Assembly (NCBI GenBank): GCA_016839345.1
Contig: JAEOUL010000159.1
Location: forward strand, 1 to 7,885
Origin: Candidatus Thorarchaeota archaeon
GTDB taxonomy: Archaea > Asgardarchaeota > Thorarchaeia > Thorarchaeales > Thorarchaeaceae
Direction of reading: 5' to 3'
DNA length: 7,885 nt
In this document: positions 1 to 6,517 of the stretch, in pieces
Layout of the letters: every line of letters starts with the position of its first letter
How positions within the stretch are numbered: the stretch's first letter is position 1
Position numbers and translations under genes: made by a program
Notes under the pieces: generated by a model
What the model was told of the DNA's origin: nothing
What the model saw: only the letters and a program-made list of their open reading frames with translations
The model's database searches: none

Positions 1-2262
1 ATAGTACATGTCGCTCCTGGTTGTGGAGCTGAGGACTTCGAACTCTCCAAAGAATTTGATCTTGTTGCAATAGCACCCCTCACAGAAAATGGATTCTTCA
101 TTGATGGTTTTGATTGGTTATCAGGTATGCATGTGAATGATGTTGCTCAACCAATCTTTGATAATCTAACCAAAAAAGGACTGACTTACAAAGTAGAGGA
201 CTATACTCATCGATATCCTGTTTGCTGGCGATGTCAAGAAGAGTTGGTCTTTCGTCTTGTGGATGAGTGGTTTATATCGATGGGAGATAAGTTAGACATC
301 CCCTACGAAGATGTTTCAGATGAGCAGAAAGAAACCAATCTGCGTTATCAGATTATGGAAGTCGTTATCGACGAAACCAATTGGTATCCTTCCTTTGGAA
401 AAGAGCGAGAGTTAGATTGGCTACGGAATATGGATGACTGGATGATTTCCAAAAAGCGATACTGGGGACTTGCACTACCCATATGGGAATGCTCGAACTG
501 TGGACATTTTGATGTAATAGGTAGTAGAGAGGAACTACAGGATCGTGCCATTGCTGGGTGGGATGTATTCGATGGTCATTCACCCCATCGACCATTTATC
601 GATGAGATTGAGATAGAATGTAGTGAATGTAATGAGAAGATGAAACGAATTCCAGATGTGGGAAACCCATGGTTAGATGCAGGTATAGTTGCAATGAGTA
701 CAATGAGATACAACTCTGATAGAGAGTATTGGAAAAAGTGGTTCCCAGCAGATCTTATCAGTGAAAGCTTTCCCGGACAGTTTAGAAACTGGTTCTATAG
801 CCTTCTTGCAATGAGTACTATTCTTGAACGTAAAGCGCCCTTTAGACATGTGTTTACCTATGCCCTCTTGACAGCTGAGGATGGGAGAGAGATGCACAAG
901 TCATGGGGTAATATGATAGAGTTCAATGAGGCCGCTGATACAATGGGAGTAGACGTGATGCGTTGGCTCTATTGCTCTCATAGACCTGAGAAGGACCTTG
1001 CTTTTGGGTATGCACGTGGTGATGAAATCCGACGGCAGTTTCTCATACCTCTCTGGAATGTCTATTCTTTTTTTGTCACATATGCACTCATAGATGGGTG
1101 GGTTCCAAGAACCAATTTAACAATAACCCCCAGTTTGCTGGACCGGTGGATACTTTCTAGAATGAACGAGGTCACTCGTGAAGTAAAAGGATACTTGGAG
1201 TCGTATGAGCCAAACATGGCAACTGCTGTCGTGGATAGATTCATTGATCATCTGAGTAATTGGTATCTGAGACGCAGTCGTCGACGCTTCTGGGTAGAAG
1301 CAGGGTCAAGCGATGAAGCTGATGCTGACAAGAATGCAGCATATGACACATTGTATCGAGTCCTAGTCAGTCTCTCTCGATTGCTTGCACCCTTTGTGCC
1401 GTTTGTTTGTGAAGTGATGCATCAGAATCTAACTCGAAGCATGGATTCAGATGCACCGGAGAGTGTGCATCTTTGTGATTGGCTAGTCCCTGATGATGTA
1501 GATGAGGTCCTTAACAGCGAGATGTCACTAGTACTTCGATTAGTTTCATTGGGTCATGCAGCGAGAAACCAAGCAAATCGGAAACTTCGTCAACCATTAT
1601 CTGAGATTGCATTTGCTGTCGGTCAAGATAAAGAGCGAGATGTTGTCAAGAAATATGCAGAATTAATTGGCGAAGAACTGAATGTGAAGAGTGTTCGCTT
1701 GTTGGATGTTGCTGCAGAAGTGGTAAGCTATCAGATTAAACCTCTGCCAAAACAACTAGGGCAGAAATACGGTGCTCAGTTCCCACTGCTAAGGGAGGCC
1801 ATCTTGAATCTAGACCCGCGCAACGCGTCAGCTAAAATTCAGGATGGAGAGTCCATAGAAGTAAAGGTGAACGGCGAAAAGTTTGAGATATTGCCAGAAG
1901 AGGTCGAGGTGATAGTTGAAGCTAGAGAAGGTTTCTCAACTGCCTCTGTGGGGTCTTACCTTGCAGCGCTAAAAACAGAATTGACTCATGAGCTTGAATT
2001 GGAAGGCTTAGCACGTGAATTCGTGCGACGGGTTCAAGCCCTTCGCAAATCAGCCGATCTTAACGTTAATGATTGGATAGAAGTTCAATATTCCTCAAGT
2101 AAACGATTGGCCGAGGCAGTTGAGTTTCATGAAGCATATATCTCAGAGGAAACGCTTGCAAAAAGTTTGAAAGACACGAAGAAGCCCTCTGGTGATTTCC
2201 GAGAAAAATACACATTTGGCGAGGAGATACTTGAAGTAGCGATATCTCCCCATGAGAGGTAG
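1..2262 (+). CDS. ileS: Isoleucyl-tRNA synthetase, C-terminal part (5' end outside window)
   Basis: This class I aminoacyl-tRNA synthetase charges tRNA-Ile with isoleucine in the cytosol. The reading frame is open from base 1, so the gene enters from the left; 753 codons remain, and roughly the first 300 residues, including the HIGH motif, are missing. In order one sees: the end of the CP1 editing domain, with the editing-type motif IVHVAPGCGAEDF (bases 1-39); a CWRC knuckle (223-234); ISKKRYWG (445-468); two further Cys-x2-Cys pairs (from 490 and 619) that probably bind zinc; PDVGNPWLDAG (652-684); the signature loop MHKSWGN in place of KMSKS (892-912); and the helical anticodon-binding domain with NWYLRRSRRRFW (about 1258-1293). 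The C-terminal domain (about 1600-2262) is of the DUF5915 kind found on archaeal, eukaryotic and some bacterial IleRS. The family assignment is firm. The gene converges on the M20 peptidase gene with a 33-base gap. Confidence 0.96.
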   Translation: MVHVAPGCGAEDFELSKEFDLVAIAPLTENGFFIDGFDWLSGMHVNDVAQPIFDNLTKKGLTYKVEDYTHRYPVCWRCQEELVFRLVDEWFISMGDKLDIPYEDVSDEQKETNLRYQIMEVVIDETNWYPSFGKERELDWLRNMDDWMISKKRYWGLALPIWECSNCGHFDVIGSREELQDRAIAGWDVFDGHSPHRPFIDEIEIECSECNEKMKRIPDVGNPWLDAGIVAMSTMRYNSDREYWKKWFPADLISESFPGQFRNWFYSLLAMSTILERKAPFRHVFTYALLTAEDGREMHKSWGNMIEFNEAADTMGVDVMRWLYCSHRPEKDLAFGYARGDEIRRQFLIPLWNVYSFFVTYALIDGWVPRTNLTITPSLLDRWILSRMNEVTREVKGYLESYEPNMATAVVDRFIDHLSNWYLRRSRRRFWVEAGSSDEADADKNAAYDTLYRVLVSLSRLLAPFVPFVCEVMHQNLTRSMDSDAPESVHLCDWLVPDDVDEVLNSEMSLVLRLVSLGHAARNQANRKLRQPLSEIAFAVGQDKERDVVKKYAELIGEELNVKSVRLLDVAAEVVSYQIKPLPKQLGQKYGAQFPLLREAILNLDPRNASAKIQDGESIEVKVNGEKFEILPEEVEVIVEAREGFSTASVGSYLAALKTELTHELELEGLAREFVRRVQALRKSADLNVNDWIEVQYSSSKRLAEAVEFHEAYISEETLAKSLKDTKKPSGDFREKYTFGEEILEVAISPHER

Positions 2263-2295
2263 AACCTCCATAGGGAATGTAGTTTCTGTATCCAT

Positions 2296-3624
2296 TCAGA
2301 GTGAGCTCGGTTTTCTCAAAAGCACGTCAATTAGGGTATAGAAGACTTCTGCATTCTCTTTCAAAGACTCAATTGAAACCCATTCATTTGCTCCATGAAC
2401 ATTGTCACCTCTTGGACCAAAATCAAACAAATCTACTCCCTCTGGGGCAAAGTAACGAGAGTCAGAACCTCCAAAACCCTCGATAATTCGGTAAGGGACT
2501 CCTTCTTTCTCAAGAGCCCAACGCGCAGCTTTAATCAATCTTGAATCAGGATCGCAGTCCACGTAACCAATACCTGCAAAGACTTGGAGGGAGAATAGAT
2601 CAACACGTCCCTTCAGTAAATCCTCAAAAGCTGCCTTTACTGCTGCATCGTCATTCGTCATTGCCCTGATATCAATATAGAGAGTCCATAGATCTTTTTC
2701 TTTCGATAGGATATTGGGGCAGATATTTTTTCCCCTAACGGAGGGCCTAGTTGGAAATGCCAATTGTGAAATTGCCAGAATAGATCTCATCAGGTCTGTA
2801 AGCGCTGCATCGAAGGATAACTCCTGACAGGTTTCGTCTGGATGAATGATATCCATCTCAACCCAATCTGGTACTACATTACTCTTCAGGAATGCACCTC
2901 GAACAGTTTCTACAACAGTATATGGATTGAGGTCTAGATACTTTGAAGCAGCAATCATGGCGTGTCTATCAACACCAAATCGTAGATAGGCACTATGTCT
3001 TGTGTTCGTACCATATGTGTCGGTTTCTACTCTTACTGTTTCCTTTCTACCCTTTATTGTTTCCATTCTCTCTCTCACTTTAATGTAGGTGGGAAGCATG
3101 TTTCTTCTTCGATGGATAATGTGTTGTCCAGAACCATCTGCAATAACAACATAGTCTGGAAAAAGACCTTGTTTAATCAGATATTCTTTCAAGACCCCAG
3201 CGCCTTGACGTCCACCGATCTCTTCATCACCAGAAGCCGCTATCATGATTGTGCAGGGGAAATCTGACTCAGCAAGTTTCTCTGCTAGTAGCAACAACGA
3301 AACGATGTTGCCTTTGTCATCACAAGTACCCCTACCATATGCCTTGTCACCATCAACTTTCAATTTCAGGGGGTCAGAATCCCATCCATCACCAAACGGA
3401 ACGACATCGAAGTGAGCTAGAAAGAGTATTTTGAACTCTCCATGGCCTCGTCTAGCAATGGCGGTTGTGTATCCATCTGATTCAATAATTTCAGTATGAA
3501 AGCCAAAGTCCTCCAGAATCTTGTTGATGAATTCAGGGCAACTTCGGGGAGCCTTTGTGTCACCATCATTTCTTGTATCAAAAGCCACAAGGGTCTCAAG
3601 AAGTTCAACTGGGTCTAACGCCAT
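2296..3624 (-). CDS. M20-family metallopeptidase/deacylase (ArgE/DapE/carboxypeptidase-like)
   Basis: This 442-residue zinc-dependent amidohydrolase belongs to the peptidase M20 family, whose members remove acyl groups from amino acids or cleave small peptides in the cytosol. All catalytic positions are visible: AHFDVVP (H71, D73), YGRGTCDDKGN (bridging D102), SGDEEIGG (general base E134, ligand E135), VIADGSG (D163), GGSDSRYF (386-392) and the last zinc-ligand region DNVHGANE (H410). The lid/dimerisation domain lies between about 180 and 300 and holds histidines at 210 and 221, one of which probably reaches into the partner's active site. The ATG at 3624 is preferred over a GTG nine bases upstream, because AGGTGA sits 5 bases before the ATG and overlaps that GTG. 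No signal peptide or membrane helix is seen. The substrate is unknown: the family includes ArgE, DapE, LysK and dipeptidases, and no neighbouring gene points to arginine or lysine synthesis. It is co-oriented with EF-2 but has its own promoter, after a terminator. Confidence 0.92.
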   Translation of the reverse strand: MALDPVELLETLVAFDTRNDGDTKAPRSCPEFINKILEDFGFHTEIIESDGYTTAIARRGHGEFKILFLAHFDVVPFGDGWDSDPLKLKVDGDKAYGRGTCDDKGNIVSLLLLAEKLAESDFPCTIMIAASGDEEIGGRQGAGVLKEYLIKQGLFPDYVVIADGSGQHIIHRRRNMLPTYIKVRERMETIKGRKETVRVETDTYGTNTRHSAYLRFGVDRHAMIAASKYLDLNPYTVVETVRGAFLKSNVVPDWVEMDIIHPDETCQELSFDAALTDLMRSILAISQLAFPTRPSVRGKNICPNILSKEKDLWTLYIDIRAMTNDDAAVKAAFEDLLKGRVDLFSLQVFAGIGYVDCDPDSRLIKAARWALEKEGVPYRIIEGFGGSDSRYFAPEGVDLFDFGPRGDNVHGANEWVSIESLKENAEVFYTLIDVLLRKPSSL

Positions 3625-3629
3625 TTCAA

Positions 3630-3635
3630 TCACCT
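3630..3635 (-). promoter_or_regulatory. Shine-Dalgarno site of the M20 gene
   Basis: AGGTGA on the minus strand lies 5 bases before the ATG at 3624. It decides the start, because it covers the alternative GTG codon at 3633. Confidence 0.7.
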
Positions 3636-3652
3636 GAAGAAGATACTAAGTG

Positions 3653-3668
3653 AATCAAAAGTTTATCC
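3653..3668 (-). promoter_or_regulatory. Putative archaeal TATA box of the M20 gene
   Basis: The minus strand reads GGATAAACTTTTGATT, an A/T-rich element about 30 bases before the ATG at 3624. Initiation about 25 bases downstream of the element would leave a leader of roughly 10 bases that just contains the Shine-Dalgarno site. It resembles the element before EF-2 (AAATACTTTTAAT), which supports the reading; no experimental start site is known. The T-run of the upstream terminator (3683-3697) is a less likely alternative. Confidence 0.45.
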
Positions 3669-3682
3669 ACTCGAGTAGCAGA

Positions 3683-3728
3683 ATTAAAATAAAAAATTGT
3701 GACAAGGGACAATTAGGCTGTCCCTTGT
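3683..3728 (-). terminator. Hairpin plus T-tract terminator after EF-2
   Basis: Thirteen bases beyond the EF-2 stop, the minus strand has ACAAGGGACA, a 7-base loop and TGTCCCTTGT. This is a perfect 10-bp inverted repeat (arms 3719-3728 and 3702-3711). CACAA and then the T-rich tract TTTTTTATTTT (about 3685-3696) follow. The layout is that of a bacterial intrinsic terminator. Archaeal RNA polymerase terminates mainly at T-tracts, so the tail may suffice and the hairpin may protect the mRNA 3' end. It separates EF-2 from the M20 gene. Confidence 0.8.
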
Positions 3729-3741
3729 TTCTCTTTACCAG

Positions 3742-5955
3742 CTAGGTTCGCTTGTATATCCATCTGTTCCATGAACTCAGATTTGGCATTTCTGCAGGCA
3801 TATTCTTGCGAGCCCGAATCTCAAGGATAATCTCTTCCTGCAAGTTACTCGGAAGCGACTCAAACCCTCTGAACTCATAGCCAAAGAAACTACGACCGGC
3901 GGTAGCACTCCGGAACTCATCAGCAATGCCTATGGTCTCTGCTGTGGGTAATGTACCCTTAACAGCAACAACATCTTCTTCACCTTCAATAGTGATAATT
4001 TGACCTCTGTGACCAGTCAGCACTTTGATGACTGCACCTTGTGTATCAGGTGGAGTCTTTATGTCCGTATTAAGGACGGGTTCAAAGAGACCTGGAGTAC
4101 CTGTTAGAAAGCTCATATTCAGACCTGAGCTGACCATTGTTGCTACCTCGTTGTACCCAGTATGTGCAGGGTCTGTGTGGACTGTTGCATCAGTTAGAAC
4201 GACCTTCACACCCATCACAGGCTCCCTAGCAATAGGACCTCCTTCGATGAACTCTCTAAATGTGGTTTGTAGATACGAGAAAATTCGGTCAAATCTCTGA
4301 ACACCACTCATTGCATCTACCAACATTGATGACTCGTAGATGTCGAGAATCTTCCTCGCCTCTTTTGCATCCCAACCAGCCTCATCCCGCAAAATTTGTG
4401 CACGCTCACGAGCCGGCATATCAGCTGTGATTCTCTTCTTTCGAATGAGTTCAACAGTCTTCTCATCGAGTGGTTCTAGGTACATTCGAATCCTATTATG
4501 ACCATTTGGTGACTTGGTGTGGAACTCATCACCTCTCTCGGTCATCTTTTCACGGTATACAATGATTGGTTCTGACACCTTGATCTTGACCTGCTCATTA
4601 ATTCTCTTTGTAAGAATCTCAATCTGGAGTGGGTCAATTCCATCAAGGCGATACTCACCAGATTCTTTGTCGTGGAAGAATCTCGCTGTCGGATCAGCCA
4701 TAATCCACTTTGAAACTACTTCACCAAGTTTGGCAATATCCTGTGGGTCAACAGGTTTGATGCTTCTGCTTACTACAGGTTCACTAACATACTCGATAGC
4801 TTCAAAGCCCTTCAAATCAGAACCAGGAGCAACAAATGACTCACCACTGGGACACATGAATCCGAAGACTGAGAACAAGTTACCTGCTGGCACCTCATCC
4901 ATGTCTAAGATATCAGTGATCTCCTGAACTCCAAGTCGTTTAACCTTGGCATTCTGTTTCATGTTGATAAGCTGAATCTCTTGACCAGCTTTGATGGTTC
5001 CTGAGAAAACACGACCAATCAGTGTCGGTCTCTTACTCTTTGGGTCCACAAATATCTTGGTTATCATTCCACAGAGAGGACCCTTAGAATCAACGTTCAG
5101 CAGGGCTTTTCCTTCAGGACTATCCAGATCTCCCGTCCAGATTCTGGGAATCTTGTATTGCTGAGCCTCCTTCGGGTTTGGTAGATGTTTCACTATCATC
5201 TCGAGTAAAGCATCGTCGAGTGGAAGATTGTCCCTGAGCCATCGCTCATCACCCTCGTTGTACTTTTCGAAGACAACAATTGGTTTGATGTCTTTCTTCT
5301 CGAGAGTCTTCATGGTGAAAGCCCAACCAGTCTTTGCACTTCCAATGGCTACGCTTCCATCTTGGAAACTAACTCTCCAGTCTTTACCGTATCCTTCGGG
5401 TGCAACTTTCTTGATCAGCTCGTTTACCTTTGCGATGATGATGTCGATACGCTCGTATACCTTAGCTGGTGGGAGCTTCAGCTCGTTAATGAGTCTGTCC
5501 ACTTTATTGATGAACAGGACTGGTTTGCATGCTTCTCCACCAACTGCTAGGCGAATGTTGGTTTCGGTCTGAGTCATGACTCCCTCGAGGGCGTCCACAA
5601 GAATTACTGCACCATCGCTAGCACGCAGTGCTCGAGAAACCTCACCAGTGAATGAGAGGTGTCCGGGAGTGTCAGATAGTTGGACTAGGTATTCCTCGCC
5701 CTCGACCTCGAAGTTGAGTAGCACGACGGATGTGAAGATGGTAATACCTCGCTCCTGTTCCTCTTCATCGCTGTCAGTCATCAGCGCTTGTCCTGCGGCA
5801 GCATCACTCATGAGACCCGCACGACGCATCAAGTAGTCAGTGGTTGTGGTCTTGCCATGGTCAATATGTGCGCTGATTGAAATGATTCTCTTGTGAGCTA
5901 GGTCGTCCGATAATATCAGACGTTTGATTGCATCTGGCTCTTTGATTTTAACCAT
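3742..5955 (-). CDS. fusA: Elongation factor 2-like translational GTPase with divergent diphthamide loop
   Basis: This 737-residue protein is of archaeal/eukaryotic EF-2 type, the GTPase that moves tRNA and mRNA through the ribosome, and has the usual length. Domain I holds G1 AHIDHGKT (29-36), switch I ending ERGIT (68-72), G3 DTPGHLSF (95-102, normally DTPGHVDF), G4 NKVD (150-153) and G5 GSAK (205-208). Domain II follows (about 290-400). Domain III has GIDPLQIE (439-446) where GMGELHLE is usual. Domain IV carries SPNGHNR (482-488) and the tip loop HTDPAHTGYNE (593-603), where HEDxxHRGPAQ is usual. The target histidine H598 remains, but the Arg, Pro, Ala and Gln after it are changed. Domain V contains FRSATAGRSFFG (681-692), and the protein ends in an aromatic, basic tail, SSWNRWIYKRT. 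The start at 5955 is chosen because AAGGAG lies 8 bases upstream. No frameshift is seen. It may be the cell's only EF-2 or a second paralog; the many changed signature residues and the lack of str-operon neighbours favour a paralog. Confidence 0.93.
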   Translation of the reverse strand: MVKIKEPDAIKRLILSDDLAHKRIISISAHIDHGKTTTTDYLMRRAGLMSDAAAGQALMTDSDEEEQERGITIFTSVVLLNFEVEGEEYLVQLSDTPGHLSFTGEVSRALRASDGAVILVDALEGVMTQTETNIRLAVGGEACKPVLFINKVDRLINELKLPPAKVYERIDIIIAKVNELIKKVAPEGYGKDWRVSFQDGSVAIGSAKTGWAFTMKTLEKKDIKPIVVFEKYNEGDERWLRDNLPLDDALLEMIVKHLPNPKEAQQYKIPRIWTGDLDSPEGKALLNVDSKGPLCGMITKIFVDPKSKRPTLIGRVFSGTIKAGQEIQLINMKQNAKVKRLGVQEITDILDMDEVPAGNLFSVFGFMCPSGESFVAPGSDLKGFEAIEYVSEPVVSRSIKPVDPQDIAKLGEVVSKWIMADPTARFFHDKESGEYRLDGIDPLQIEILTKRINEQVKIKVSEPIIVYREKMTERGDEFHTKSPNGHNRIRMYLEPLDEKTVELIRKKRITADMPARERAQILRDEAGWDAKEARKILDIYESSMLVDAMSGVQRFDRIFSYLQTTFREFIEGGPIAREPVMGVKVVLTDATVHTDPAHTGYNEVATMVSSGLNMSFLTGTPGLFEPVLNTDIKTPPDTQGAVIKVLTGHRGQIITIEGEEDVVAVKGTLPTAETIGIADEFRSATAGRSFFGYEFRGFESLPSNLQEEIILEIRARKNMPAEMPNLSSWNRWIYKRT

Positions 5956-5963
5956 CAGGATGT

Positions 5964-5969
5964 CTCCTT
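5964..5969 (-). promoter_or_regulatory. Shine-Dalgarno site of EF-2
   Basis: AAGGAG on the minus strand lies 8 bases before the ATG at 5955. It argues against the longer in-frame TTG start at 6018. Confidence 0.75.
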
Positions 5970-6090
5970 GTAATTCAATTATGTCCCCTCGCGATATTGT
6001 ACGATAGCATATCCCCAACTACTAATATTGTTACGAGAGAACTCGTCGGGGTCACCAGCGGCCTCACCGGTGGCTTGCGCGACCTCGCGA
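5970..6090 (-). promoter_or_regulatory. GC-rich structured leader of the EF-2 mRNA (candidate)
   Basis: This stretch between the membrane-protein gene and EF-2 contains a block (about 6042-6090) far richer in G and C than its surroundings. Read as RNA on the minus strand, three small hairpins follow one another: CGCG-AGGU-CGCG (6078-6089), CACCGG-(8 nt)-CUGGUG with one G-U pair (6053-6072), and a perfect ACGAG-UUCU-CUCGU (6033-6046). The 8-mer TCGCGAGG occurs at 6083-6090 and again at 5987-5994. If transcription starts about 25 bases after the TATA-like box at 6098-6110, the leader would be some 120 bases long. That is unusual for archaea, where leaders are often short. A closer A/T-rich stretch (about 6020-6030) could instead act as the promoter and leave the block outside the mRNA. 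No known riboswitch is recognised; a regulatory role is inference. Confidence 0.4.
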
Positions 6091-6097
6091 GTGGATG

Positions 6098-6110
6098 ATT
6101 AAAAGTATTT
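6098..6110 (-). promoter_or_regulatory. Putative TATA box of EF-2
   Basis: The minus strand reads AAATACTTTTAAT, preceded by GACG, directly after the stop codon of the upstream membrane-protein gene (6113-6115). The composition suits an archaeal BRE/TATA element and resembles the element before the M20 gene. It implies that EF-2 has its own promoter and is not simply the fourth gene of the upstream unit. Confidence 0.5.
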
Positions 6111-6112
6111 CG

Positions 6113-6508
6113 TCATGGACTCTCCATACTCGAAAACAGGAGGACAAGTATTGTGGGGATTAGAAAGAATGCAACATGCAAGAGATTGGTAAGATTCTGA
6201 ATGTATGGGTAGAGGATGTAAAGACTGAGAAAAGCAGAAAGCGGGTATAGTGATAGAAGAATGCAAATGAAAGCCCAAATCAATAGAATACGCCGTCTAA
6301 CAGTTTTGTAGTGGTGTTCTTTAGTCAACCAAACAGCTATCACAGTCAATGCACCAAGATATAATGAAGCCCACATTGATGACAACCCTGGAAGGCTCAA
6401 TGTGTCGGAAACACTAAGGGCAAGAGCAGTTAGGATGAGTAGAACTAGAGATTGGATTAACAGAGCTCCAACAGTGAATTTCTTCGTTGGATTCTGTTGA
6501 TCATCCAT
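6113..6508 (-). CDS. Small four-helix membrane protein, function unknown (131 aa)
   Basis: I do not recognise a family. The protein is almost wholly hydrophobic, with four likely membrane helices at about residues 11-33, 43-62, 73-100 and 105-126. The N-terminus (MDDQQNPTKK) is polar and basic, and the loop between helices 2 and 3 (KEHHYKTVRRR) is strongly basic. By the positive-inside rule both ends and that loop should face the cytoplasm. There is no signal peptide, catalytic motif or cysteine pair. The ATG at 6508 lies 9 bases after the methyltransferase stop, with only a weak ribosome binding site, which fits translation as the third gene of the 7751-6113 unit. Length and layout match the 127-residue membrane protein at the head of the unit, though sequence similarity is not obvious. 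Confidence 0.75.
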   Translation of the reverse strand: MDDQQNPTKKFTVGALLIQSLVLLILTALALSVSDTLSLPGLSSMWASLYLGALTVIAVWLTKEHHYKTVRRRILLIWAFICILLSLYPLSAFLSLYILYPYIQNLTNLLHVAFFLIPTILVLLFSSMESP

Positions 6509-6517
6509 AAAATCACA

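Noticed and set aside
348..1244. Minus-strand open frames opposite IleRS
   Set aside because: They overlap a continuous IleRS frame with clear class I synthetase motifs and have no features of their own.
2256..2268. Small inverted repeat GAGGT-AGA-ACCTC over the IleRS stop codon
   Set aside because: The stem is only 5 bp with a 3-base loop and no T-tract follows, so it is not supported as a terminator.
2995..3434. Plus-strand open frames opposite the M20 peptidase
   Set aside because: Their translations are Cys/His/Ser-rich and match no family; the minus strand carries all the catalytic motifs of M20.
3625..3633. GTG start of the M20 peptidase three codons upstream
   Set aside because: The GTG lies inside the AGGTGA ribosome binding site that serves the ATG at 3624.
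4025..5836. Several plus-strand open frames opposite EF-2, the longest 137 codons (4514-4927)
   Set aside because: They are antisense to a strongly conserved gene, have serine/threonine-rich low-information translations and lack ribosome binding sites; they are mirror images of EF-2 codon use.
5956..6018. Longer EF-2 reading frame starting at a TTG (758 residues)
   Set aside because: The extra 21 codons have no EF-2 similarity, no ribosome binding site precedes the TTG, and AAGGAG is correctly placed before the ATG at 5955.
6033..6098. Plus-strand frame through the GC-rich block ending in TGA, or a tRNA or C/D box RNA there
   Set aside because: There is no start codon for the frame, no cloverleaf or T-loop sequence for a tRNA, and no matching C box with D box pair.
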